Part shown: positions 33,260 to 40,790 of the stretch, piece by piece
Numbering within the stretch: the stretch's first letter is position 1
Layout of the letters: each line of letters begins with the position of its first letter
Assembly: GCA_002454505.1 (NCBI GenBank)
Contig: DKJA01000053.1
Coordinates: 62,783-126,782, forward strand
Length of the DNA stretch: 64,000 nt
Origin: Oxalobacteraceae bacterium UBA6704
GTDB taxonomy: Bacteria > Pseudomonadota > Gammaproteobacteria > Burkholderiales > Burkholderiaceae_D
Direction of reading: 5' to 3'
Notes under the pieces: model-generated
The model's input: only the letters and a program-made list of their open reading frames with translations
Database searches by the model: none
Told to the model about the DNA's origin: nothing
Made by a program: the position numbers and the translations under genes

Positions 33260-34270
33260 TCATGCCTTCAGGGCCGCGTTGAAGCGCGCATCCCACAGCG
33301 GGGTGACGTCGATGGCTTTCTGCAGCAGGCCGCCGGCCACGAAACTGGCGACGACGTCCTGCTGGTCCCGGATCGCCACCGCATCGACGGGCAACTGGTC
33401 GGAAGGATTGCTGCGCCGCTTGAACTGCGCCAGCCACAAGGCGCGCGGCACCTTGCTGATGCTTTCCATCTGCGCGGCCCATTGCTCGGGATGGCTTTCC
33501 ACCCACGCGTGGGTATGCTTTTCGCGGCGCAGGTAATCCTCGACGGCGGCGCGGCCCGGTGCGGTGGACAGGATGTCCAGGCCGGCCACGGTGGTGCCCC
33601 GCGCATGAAAGTAGTCGCCGCCGCGGGCAATCACGCGGGCACCGTCCTTGACGGCCAGTGCGCTGTACAGGCCACCGACGACCCACGCATCCAGGCGCCC
33701 GCCGCGGAAGGCGGCATAGCCATCCTGCTGCATCATCGGCACGGCGCGGATGTCGCGGTGCGTCAGGCCGTGCGCCGCCAGCGTCTTGAGCATGAAATAG
33801 TGCGGCGTGGTGGAACGCAGGAAGGCCACGTTCTTGCCGCGCAACTGGCCCACTGACGTGATCGGCGAATCCTTCGGCACCACGATCAGGTAGCTGTTGG
33901 CGTCCGAATGCAGCGACGAGATCTGCCGGAAGCGGGCCCGCTCGGGCGGCACGAAGATCGTGCTGACATTGCTGCTGCCGGCCAGGTCGATGACGCCGTT
34001 CGACACCGCCTCGACCAGCAGGTTGCTGGCCGTGGGGAATTCGTGATAGCTGACCTTGTACGGAAAGTCCGCCACGCCGGCCGCTTCGAAGAAGCTGGTG
34101 ATGTGGCCCTTGTAGACGCTGATGCGCAGCTGCACGGCGCTCAGGTCCGCGTTCTGCGGCTGCGCAAGTACCGGTCCGGCCGCGCCGGCCAGCAAACCTG
34201 CCGACAGGGCCAGCACGCGCCGGCGCGCCGGGCTTTCCGGCTTGTCGCATGCGTTGAAGATTGTGTTCAT
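33260..34270 (-). CDS. Substrate-binding protein of SsuA/TauA-like ABC importer
   Basis: 336 residues from ATG 34270. The N-terminus (ARRRVLALSAGLLAGAAGPVLAQ) is a secretory signal with a twin-arginine-like RRR, so Tat or Sec export is possible. The mature part begins AVQLRISVYKGHITSFFEAAGV and continues SLHSDANSYLIVVPKDSPITSVGQLRGKNVAFLRSTTPHYFMLKTLAAHGLT, typical of aliphatic sulfonate/taurine/nitrate-type binding proteins. Partners are the ATPase and permease just upstream. Ligand specificity is not readable, but the family mostly binds sulfonates and related small acids. Confidence 0.9.
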   Translation of the reverse strand: MNTIFNACDKPESPARRRVLALSAGLLAGAAGPVLAQPQNADLSAVQLRISVYKGHITSFFEAAGVADFPYKVSYHEFPTASNLLVEAVSNGVIDLAGSSNVSTIFVPPERARFRQISSLHSDANSYLIVVPKDSPITSVGQLRGKNVAFLRSTTPHYFMLKTLAAHGLTHRDIRAVPMMQQDGYAAFRGGRLDAWVVGGLYSALAVKDGARVIARGGDYFHARGTTVAGLDILSTAPGRAAVEDYLRREKHTHAWVESHPEQWAAQMESISKVPRALWLAQFKRRSNPSDQLPVDAVAIRDQQDVVASFVAGGLLQKAIDVTPLWDARFNAALKA

Positions 34271-34358
34271 GTGTGGCTCCTGTCGAAAAAAAGGTTGCAG
34301 CGGCCCCTGGCGCATGCCCGCGGCGCCTGTGGCTTGGTGTCAGGGATTTAAAGAATCG

Positions 34359-35087
34359 TCAGTCGGGCGGCACGTCCACGCCCAGCAAGGCCAGTACATG
34401 CCGCTTGGCGGCCAGGATGGCCGGGTCGCTCGCCTTGCGGATGGCCAGATCGGGCAACGCGATATCGGCTGCGATGGCGCCATCGGACAGCACCACCACG
34501 CGGCCCGCCAGCTTCAGCGCCTCGTCGACGTCGTGCGTCACCAGCAGCACGGCCGGCGTGTGGGCGCGCCACAGGTTCAGCGTCAGCTGGTGCATGCGCA
34601 GCCGGGTCAGCGCATCCAGCGCGGAAAACGGTTCGTCGAGCAGCAGCAGGCCCGGTTCGCGAATCAATGCGCGCGCCAATGCCACGCGTTGCGCCTCGCC
34701 GCCGGACAGCGTGGCCGGCCACGCATCGACACGGCCGGCCAGGCCCACTTCATCGAGCGCGCGCAGCGCCCGGTCACCGACGTCCACGCCGCGCACGCCC
34801 AGTTCCACATTGGCGCGCACCGTCAGCCACGGCATCAGCCGCGGTTCCTGGAAGGCCACGGCCTTGACCTGCGGCGTGACCAACTGGCCGCACTCATAGC
34901 TTTCGAGCCCCGCCAGCAATCGCAGCAGCGTGGTCTTGCCGGAGCCGCTGGTGCCCAGCAGTGCGACGAATTCGCCGGCGCGGATGTCCAGGTCGATGGC
35001 GCGCAGGATGCTACGCCGGCCAAAGGACTTGTCGAGGCCGCGGATGCTGACGGCGGCCGTCGTGTCGAGAAAGGTTTGCTGTTCCAT
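34359..35087 (-). CDS. ABC importer ATPase (SsuB/TauB-like)
   Basis: 242 residues from ATG 35087. Walker A is LLGTSGSGKTT (44-53), Q-loop FQEPRLMPW (Q80), signature LSGGEAQRVALARAL (127-141), Walker B LLLLDEP (147-153) and the switch His in VTHDVDEAL. FQEPRLMPW is the form found in SsuB, TauB and NrtD proteins. The start overlaps the permease stop by 1 bp, and 88 bp separate it from the substrate-binding gene. It powers uptake through the adjacent permease. Confidence 0.94.
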   Translation of the reverse strand: MEQQTFLDTTAAVSIRGLDKSFGRRSILRAIDLDIRAGEFVALLGTSGSGKTTLLRLLAGLESYECGQLVTPQVKAVAFQEPRLMPWLTVRANVELGVRGVDVGDRALRALDEVGLAGRVDAWPATLSGGEAQRVALARALIREPGLLLLDEPFSALDALTRLRMHQLTLNLWRAHTPAVLLVTHDVDEALKLAGRVVVLSDGAIAADIALPDLAIRKASDPAILAAKRHVLALLGVDVPPD

Positions 35088-35854
35088 CAGCGCACCACCT
35101 TCGGCCGCCATGCCAGCAGCCGGCTTTCGGCGCCGCGGATCAGCGCATCGCTCAGCAAGCCAAGCAGGCCATACACGGCCAGGCAGATCAGAATGATGTC
35201 AGTGCGCATGAAGTCGCGCGCATCGTTGATCATGTAGCCCAGCCCACTCGTCGCATTGACCTGTTCGACGACGACGAGGCTGAGCCATGCGATCGCGATG
35301 GCCTGGCGCAGGCCGATCAGGAAAGACGGCAGCGCGGCGGGCAGGGCGATGCGCACGATGATCTCCAGCGTGCTCAGGCCCAGCATGCGGCCGGCTTCGA
35401 TCAGCTTGACATCGGCGCCGCGCAGGCCGCCATACAGGTTCAGGTAGATGGGGAAGGTGGCGCCGAACGTGATCAGGCAGATCTTCGACGGTTCGCCGAT
35501 GCCCAGCCAGATGATGAACAGCGGGATCAGTCCCAGGAAGGGCAGGCTGCGCAGGATCTGGATCAGCGGGTCGATGGCGATCTCGCCCGCCTTCGTCAGG
35601 CCCGCCGTGGCGGCCAGCGTGGTGCCGATGATCAGGGCCAGCATGATGCTGATCGCCACGCGGCCCAGCGACACGAGCAGGTTGGACAGCAGGTTGCCGT
35701 TGGCGATTTCCTCGGCAAACGAGGCGGCGATCTGCAGCGGCGGGGCGACGATGTCGGCGGAAATCACGCCGGCATTCGTCAGCAACTGCCATGCGACCAG
35801 CAGCGCGACGGGGCTGGCCAGCCGCAGCAGGGGCGCCAGTGCACTGAGCTTCAT
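35087..35854 (-). CDS. ABC importer permease (SsuC/TauC-like)
   Basis: 255 residues, six membrane helices. The BPD_transp_1 coupling region is clear: GLSTLEIIVRIALPAALPSFLIGLRQAIAIAWLSLVVVEQ, with the EAA-like loop, and the N-terminal ASFAEEIANGNLLSNLLVSLGRV. It forms the membrane channel of the importer. Its start overlaps the TetR gene stop as ATGA, so repressor and transporter are co-translated. Together with the ATPase and binding protein it forms a complete SsuABC-like importer. Confidence 0.93.
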   Translation of the reverse strand: MKLSALAPLLRLASPVALLVAWQLLTNAGVISADIVAPPLQIAASFAEEIANGNLLSNLLVSLGRVAISIMLALIIGTTLAATAGLTKAGEIAIDPLIQILRSLPFLGLIPLFIIWLGIGEPSKICLITFGATFPIYLNLYGGLRGADVKLIEAGRMLGLSTLEIIVRIALPAALPSFLIGLRQAIAIAWLSLVVVEQVNATSGLGYMINDARDFMRTDIILICLAVYGLLGLLSDALIRGAESRLLAWRPKVVR

Positions 35855-36420
35855 CGTTTGGCGCCTTTCGCCGGCGCCACGGCCGCATCGATCAGCAGGC
35901 CGGCGCAGCGCCGTGCCACCAGCGCCGCCATCGGATCTCGGTTGACCGAGAAAGTGGCCAGCGCCCCCTCATAGCAAAGCGCGATCTGGGTGGCCAGCTC
36001 GCTTGCATCGGCCACCGGCAGTTCGGCGCAGATGCCAAGGAAGATCGTCTTGATGGCCAGCTTGTGCTCGCGGGCGATGGCGATGATGGGTTCCGAAGTC
36101 TCCTGCTCGGCCACGGCGATCAGGAAGGCGCAGCCGCGGAACGGCGGCTGGTGCGACTTTTCGGCCAGCATGTCGAACACCTTCAGCAGGCGCTCGCGCG
36201 GCGGTTCGTCCGACGTTGCCAGGCTCTCCGTCAGCGCCTCGATCACGCGCTCGTGGCGGGTGCGCAGATAGACGGCAGCCAGTTCCTCCTTGCCGGAGAA
36301 GTGGTGATACAGCGTGGCCTTGGCGATGCCCGCTTCGGCAATCAGCCGGTCCACGCCTACGGCGCGGATGCCCTCCGTATAAAACAGCCGTTCCGCCACA
36401 CTCAAGATTCGTTCGCGCAT
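35851..36420 (-). CDS. TetR-family regulator leading the importer operon
   Basis: 189 residues. The HTH is RILSVAERLFYTEGIRAVGVDRLIAEAGIAKATLYHHFSGKEELAAVYL (residues 4-53). The C-terminal half is helical with GCAFLIAVAEQETSEPI. It is the first gene of the minus-strand operon and overlaps the permease gene by 4 bp. An imperfect 24-bp palindrome (36437-36460) lies right before its start, so it should repress itself and the seven genes behind it until its ligand, perhaps the transported compound, is present. Confidence 0.92.
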   Translation of the reverse strand: MRERILSVAERLFYTEGIRAVGVDRLIAEAGIAKATLYHHFSGKEELAAVYLRTRHERVIEALTESLATSDEPPRERLLKVFDMLAEKSHQPPFRGCAFLIAVAEQETSEPIIAIAREHKLAIKTIFLGICAELPVADASELATQIALCYEGALATFSVNRDPMAALVARRCAGLLIDAAVAPAKGAKR

Positions 36421-36436
36421 TGCTTCTCCATCGTGG

Positions 36437-36460
36437 ACCAGACATACAGGTCTGTCTGGT
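36437..36460. promoter_or_regulatory. TetR operator before importer operon
   Basis: ACCAGACA at 36437-36444 and TGTCTGGT at 36453-36460 are exact reverse complements; the 8-bp centre is imperfect. It lies 17 bp upstream of the TetR start codon. CAGACA half-sites are typical of TetR operators. Confidence 0.75.
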
Positions 36461-36561
36461 GATGGTCAGACTATGGCGTCTCGCGGAAAATTACTGAACG
36501 AATTTTTTTGCGTTTGCTTATTAAATTACCGCCTCACTGCTGCAGGCGACGACATACGAGG

Positions 36562-37527
36562 CTATTGCAGGAGCCCGCGCGTGGCACGCAGCTCCTGGAA
36601 CACCTTGGTGACCGGCAGGTGATAGCACAGCTTGGTGTTCGTGTGGTGCCAGGCGCCAGGTACGCGCGAGGCCAGGCCAAGAGCGGCTACCGAATTGAAG
36701 CCGCCGAACCAGTCCAGCTGACCGATCACGTTCGATATCCGGTCCACAAATCGCGGGGGCATGGGGACGACGGCCGACACCGTGACAATCTGTGTCATCC
36801 GCAGCCGCTCGTCGGTTGTGGTCGCCAACTCGTACAACGCCTCGGAAATGACGAAATTGCCCTTCGAGTGCCCAGCAAGGAGTGAGAAGCTGAAGCGTTT
36901 ATCGGACAGCACGCTGACTAACACCTTGGTGTCCGAGCTCTCGCGTGCCAGGTTTGCAGCGACCCCGGACATCTGGAAATTCCGCTCGTCGCCAACCATC
37001 GCACGCAGCGATTCATGGAGCCGCTCGAACACATAGCGCGCCTTGTTCACGCCGCGGAACCAGAAAAAGCCGCCGATGGCCTCGCTCAGCAGATCCGATA
37101 AACCATAGCCGGATACCAGCGCAGCAACCGGCATGTCGAACGCATCGGCAACGTTCCGGGCAAACGCAGCCGCACCGAGCGCCGAACTGCCGACGCCTGC
37201 TACGACGAGGATGCGCACCTCGGTGCCACCCGCTTGCGCAAACTGTTCGATGCCATCGCATGGCGTCAGTATCCCTTTGCCGGACGGCGGCACGATCAAC
37301 AGGGCGCCTTCCCTGGCGAGCCAGGGTTGAAGTTGTTTTACTTCTTCCGGCATCACTGTGCCGATGTCATAAAAGATGCCATCCAGCGCTGCATTGCGAT
37401 GGGCAAAAGCAGCCAATGCCGGTCCCGGCCAGCCTGCCATGCCGCCGGTTGCACTGGCCGCCAGATCGTTGCTGGCGAGATGGGATAACAACGGCTGCTG
37501 GAACGTGGTTAATGGCGCGTCGATCAT
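36562..37527 (-). CDS. Alpha/beta-hydrolase-like protein of unknown role
   Basis: 321 residues from the ATG giving MIDAPLTTFQQPLLSHLAS; the ORF continues upstream but without a plausible start. It carries LLAGHSKGNFVISEAL, a nucleophile-elbow G-H-S-K-G, and VRILVVAGVGSSALGAAAFA earlier, as in alpha/beta hydrolases. A catalytic Asp/His pair is not obvious; PGAWHHTNTKLCYHL near the C-terminus could supply the His. The protein lacks a signal peptide. It is separated from the TetR gene by about 140 bp and its own promoter is upstream in the gap that contains copy B of the dispersed element. I cannot assign a substrate. Confidence 0.72.
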   Translation of the reverse strand: MIDAPLTTFQQPLLSHLASNDLAASATGGMAGWPGPALAAFAHRNAALDGIFYDIGTVMPEEVKQLQPWLAREGALLIVPPSGKGILTPCDGIEQFAQAGGTEVRILVVAGVGSSALGAAAFARNVADAFDMPVAALVSGYGLSDLLSEAIGGFFWFRGVNKARYVFERLHESLRAMVGDERNFQMSGVAANLARESSDTKVLVSVLSDKRFSFSLLAGHSKGNFVISEALYELATTTDERLRMTQIVTVSAVVPMPPRFVDRISNVIGQLDWFGGFNSVAALGLASRVPGAWHHTNTKLCYHLPVTKVFQELRATRGLLQ

Positions 37528-37790
37528 TTCATTCTCCCGGTTGGCAACACTCACTGCACTCTCATTGGACTGTTGGCACGCAACGCGGCCGAACATCGCC
37601 GCAATAGGAAAATGTACATCGCCTGCACCTGCGCGTCTGTATGAAAATTGTGTAGCCGTTGACCTCACACATTGCCCACCTGCCAGCACGGGGGCTCTCT
37701 CTCTTGCACCTTCGATACCCGGCAGCCACCACGATCGGGGTTACGGAAAGAACCGGCAAAGAGCGGCGGGCGAACGATATGGCCCCACCG

Positions 37791-38036
37791 CGAACGGTTA
37801 CGAGAATCGACCGTGGGCCATGGCGGCGAAACCCGTTTTACTCGTTTCTGCTAACCGTCACTACCTCGCTCTGATGGCCACTATCCCTTACTAAAATGTG
37901 ATGATGGCATCCAAACGCCTGGACGACTGGCCTGCAGTTTCACCAAGGATTTTTTAGTAAGCGTCAGCAGGCATCAGCGCTGGTTCGCGAGGATCAGCGG
38001 CGGTTAGAAAAAGCGCGTTTTTGCGCGACCCACCCC
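37791..38036. repeat. Dispersed intergenic element, copy B
   Basis: About 246 bp sharing ordered blocks with 3310-3578. The left end CGAACGGTTACGAGAAT (37791-37807), CCGTTTTACT (37833-37842), TTACTAAAA with TGATGATGGCATCC (37888-37912), the 37-bp block starting TTTTTAGTAAGCGTCAGCA (37951-37987; 35/37 identical to copy A), and a GC-rich tail (GCGCGTTTTTGCGCGACCCACC). TTACTAAAA and TTTTAGTAA again form an inverted pair. The central part between them differs from copy A. The flanking intergenic DNA (37528-37790) shows no gene. Confidence 0.75.
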
Positions 38037-38144
38037 ATGTCTTCCCAGCGCACGGTCCGGCATGCCGATCCGCTGCACACCGAGGATTATCCGGGCTTCG
38101 ACAAGGCCCGATACCTGCGCTGCGGCGTCAACGCATCTTCATGA
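38037..38144 (+). pseudogene. Short ORF directly after element copy B, possible gene remnant
   Basis: ATG at 38037 opens 35 codons reading RTVRHADPLHTEDYPGFDKAR and ending in NASS. The sequence has the look of a C-terminal coding segment (DPLHTEDYPGFDKARYL), but it begins at the exact end of copy B and its stop overlaps the TetR gene by 6 bp on the opposite strand. It could be the tail of a displaced gene or a chance ORF. Confidence 0.3.
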
Positions 38145-38753
38145 CGCCGCCGCCGCATCCCACAGCTTCATCACCTGCGTGATCGCCGCATCGAAGGCCG
38201 GCGCGCGGATGCCGTCCCGCGCCAGCGTCGACACGCCCAGCAGGAAGCTGTCGAACACCATCGCCAGCGCGCGCGCATCGGTATTCGCCGGCAGCCCGCC
38301 GCTGGCGACGCCCCGTTCGACGCAGCGGATAAACCCGTTGCGCGTGCGCGTGCGCGATGCCGTCAGCGGCTGCGCCACGGCGGCGTGTTCCGGCGTCGGC
38401 GCACTCATGACCCCCAGCGCGACCATGCATCCCTTCGGATGGCCCCGTTCGCACTGCATGCGGGCCGACTGGCGCAGCGCCAGTTCGATCGCCGCCCTGG
38501 GCGGCAGCGCGTCATCCCACAGGCATTCCGTCACGCGCGCATAGTTGGCCAGGTAGCACTGCGCCGCCTCGCGGAACAGCGCTTCCTTCGACCCGAACGC
38601 GGCATAGAAACTGGGCGCGGAAATGCCGCCGCCCAGGCTGGCCTTCAGCTGGCTCAGCGATGTCGATTCGTAACCCTGTTCCCAGAACAGGTGCATCGCC
38701 TGCTCGACGGCCTGCTGCCGGTCGAACGTGCGGGGCCGTCCCATCTGCGCCAT
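38139..38753 (-). CDS. TetR-family regulator
   Basis: 204 residues from ATG 38753 (MAQMGRPRTFDRQQAVEQAMHLFWEQGYESTSLSQLKASLG); an ATG 9 bp later and one 12 bp upstream are also in frame. The HTH spans about 15-60 with APSFYAAFGSKEALFREAA, the form seen in AcrR/NemR-like regulators of electrophile or drug response. It is divergent from an MFS transporter with a 150-bp spacer, so it likely represses that transporter. The C-terminal ligand-binding half is intact. Confidence 0.9.
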   Translation of the reverse strand: MAQMGRPRTFDRQQAVEQAMHLFWEQGYESTSLSQLKASLGGGISAPSFYAAFGSKEALFREAAQCYLANYARVTECLWDDALPPRAAIELALRQSARMQCERGHPKGCMVALGVMSAPTPEHAAVAQPLTASRTRTRNGFIRCVERGVASGGLPANTDARALAMVFDSFLLGVSTLARDGIRAPAFDAAITQVMKLWDAAAAS

Positions 38754-38810
38754 GCGATCTCCCATGAATTGCGCCGCCGCAGTGCTGCCAGCGCCGACTT
38801 AAATACTACT

Positions 38811-38870
38811 CGATACAAAAGTCATTGACAACCGGCGGCGCCGCCGTCAACATCTGTATCAATCGGTACA
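38811..38870. promoter_or_regulatory. Shared promoter/operator of TetR and MFS genes
   Basis: Between the divergent TetR and MFS genes, CGATACAAAA (38811-38820) and TGTATCAATCGG (38855-38866) contain the inverted halves GATACA and TGTATC, flanking a perfect GGCGGCGCCGCC palindrome. One or both may be the TetR operator. The site lies just before the MFS start codon. Confidence 0.5.
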
Positions 38871-38903
38871 TATCTTGGCCGCAGCATCGAAAGGATCATC
38901 GTT

Positions 38904-40121
38904 TTGCACAACACCTCCACGCTGGCGCAAGGCGCCGCACCCGACCGTCTCCCTGTCGCCGGATTACTCGCCCTGGCCATGACGGGCTTCATCTGCATCG
39001 TCACCGAAACGCTGCCCGCCGGCCTGCTGCCGCAGATCGGCGCTGGCCTCGGCGTCACGCCATCGCTGGCCGGGCAGATGGTGACGGCCTACGCACTGGG
39101 CTCGCTGCTGGCGGCGATTCCGCTGACCATCGCCACCCGCGGCTGGCGCCGCCGCAGCGTGCTGCTGCTGGCGATCGGCGGCTTCCTCGTCTTCAACTGC
39201 GCGACAGCGCTGTCGTCGAACTACTGGCTGACGATGGCGGCCCGCTTCTTTGCCGGCGTGGCGGCCGGCCTTGCGTGGAGCCTGGTGGCCGGTTATGCCC
39301 GCCGCATGGTCGCGCCGCACCAGCAGGGCAGGGCCTTGGCACTGGCAATGGCAGGCACGCCGGTGGCGCTGTCGCTGGGCGTCCCGCTCGGCACGATGCT
39401 GGGTGCCGCGGTCGGCTGGCGCGCGGCGTTCTGGATCATGTCCGCGCTGACGCTGGCACTGGCCGGCTGGGTGCTGGCCAGCGTGCCGGACTATCCGGGC
39501 CAGGCCGCCCACGAACGCATGCCGCTGCGCAGGGTGTTTACCACGCCGGGCGTGCGGCCCGTGATGGCGGTGGTGATTGCCTGGATGCTGGCCCACAATA
39601 TCCTCTATACGTACATCGCCCCGTTCGTCGCGCCGGCCGGCCTGGCCGGGCAGGTCGACCTGGTGCTGCTGACGTTCGGCGTGGCGGCGCTGGCCGGCAT
39701 CTGGATCACGGGCCGCGTGGTCGACCGCTTCCTGCGCGGCGCCGTGCTGGCCAGCCTCGGTGGCTTCGCCGCCACGGCGTTACTGTTTGGTTTCACATCC
39801 CATTCTCCCGTGGCGATCTACCTGGGCGTGGCGATCTGGGGCCTGACGTTCGGCGGCGCCGCCACGCTGCTGCAGACGGCGCTGGCCGACGCGGCCGGCA
39901 GCGGCGCGGACGTGGCGATGTCGATGAACGTCGTGGCATGGAACTCCGCCATCGCCGGCGGCGGCATCGCGGGCGGCATGCTGCTGGAGGGCTGGGGCGT
40001 GGGCTCCTTTCCGTGGGCGGTCTTGATCCTGGCGCTCGTTGCCTTGCTGGTGGCCTGGTCGGCACGCGCGCATGCATTCAGACCGGGCAGGCGCAGCGGC
40101 GGCCACGTGGCCGGCCATTGA
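38904..40121 (+). CDS. MFS transporter (AraJ/YdhP-like DHA1)
   Basis: 405 residues starting at TTG 38904 with AAGGATCATC upstream; no ATG lies near. Twelve hydrophobic segments; the first begins AGLLALAMTGFICIVTETLPAGLLPQIG, the usual N-terminus of the DHA1 AraJ/YdhP branch, and motif A is RRRSVLLLAIGGF. These often export drugs, sugars or purines. Repressed, presumably, by the divergent TetR. No substrate can be inferred. Confidence 0.9.
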   Translation: MHNTSTLAQGAAPDRLPVAGLLALAMTGFICIVTETLPAGLLPQIGAGLGVTPSLAGQMVTAYALGSLLAAIPLTIATRGWRRRSVLLLAIGGFLVFNCATALSSNYWLTMAARFFAGVAAGLAWSLVAGYARRMVAPHQQGRALALAMAGTPVALSLGVPLGTMLGAAVGWRAAFWIMSALTLALAGWVLASVPDYPGQAAHERMPLRRVFTTPGVRPVMAVVIAWMLAHNILYTYIAPFVAPAGLAGQVDLVLLTFGVAALAGIWITGRVVDRFLRGAVLASLGGFAATALLFGFTSHSPVAIYLGVAIWGLTFGGAATLLQTALADAAGSGADVAMSMNVVAWNSAIAGGGIAGGMLLEGWGVGSFPWAVLILALVALLVAWSARAHAFRPGRRSGGHVAGH

Positions 40122-40268
40122 CGCTAAAAAGTATTTATCCGCAACGCTCCAGCGCGTGATACTATTGACGTACGGAAAGCCGCATTGCCGCTTTCCCGTT
40201 CCCTTCGGCCCAACCCACGCCGCGTAATCGTCGCCTCCCGCGACTGACATTTACCGGATGGACCAGCC

Positions 40269-40652
40269 ATGGCTACCACAGTACCCCGCATTCTCGTCGT
40301 CGACGACAACCGTGATTCTTCCGATGTGCTTGCCGAGCTGCTCACGCTGCACGGCATGACCGCGCGTCCCGCCTACGATGGCGCGCAGGCGCTGGCCCTG
40401 GCACAGGATTTCCGTCCCCACGTGCTGCTGCTCGACCTGGGCATGCCGAACATCGACGGCTTCGCCGTGGCCGCGGCGCTGCAGGAAGATCCTTCGTACC
40501 GCCCGTTCATCGTGGCGCTGACCGCCTGGAACGACGATGCCACGAAAGCACGCGTCAGCGCGGCCGGTTTCGACGGCCACCTGGCCAAGCCATCGAGCCT
40601 GACGTCGATCATGAAGGCGATCAAGGACAGCGCGCCGGTCTGGCAGGACTGA
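40269..40652 (+). CDS. Stand-alone response-regulator receiver protein
   Basis: 127 residues. The receiver is complete: VVDDNRDSSDVL (D12, D13), phospho-acceptor in VLLLDLGMPNIDGF, Thr in FIVALTAWN and Lys in GHLAKPSSL. There is no output domain. It lies 138 bp before the DUF3141 gene and could be coexpressed with it, but no cognate kinase is close by. Such lone receivers often work in hybrid-kinase phosphorelays, for example with the kinase at 44210-47047 (inference). Confidence 0.92.
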   Translation: MATTVPRILVVDDNRDSSDVLAELLTLHGMTARPAYDGAQALALAQDFRPHVLLLDLGMPNIDGFAVAAALQEDPSYRPFIVALTAWNDDATKARVSAAGFDGHLAKPSSLTSIMKAIKDSAPVWQD

Positions 40653-40790
40653 CAGTTGCGGCATGCGGCCAGTACAAGGATGGACTATTCAGTAATGTGC
40701 TAGAGTCCGGCTGGAAACCGCCACCAACAGTCGCGCAGCTTTACCAACCAGCGCGCTGTTCGAGCCGTGGCGGCGAGTCGAAGGAGTCGC

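Noticed and set aside
33264..34250. Long upstream extension of the TonB receptor frame
   Set aside because: It is the frame-shifted reading of the substrate-binding gene, which has its own signal peptide and family sequence.
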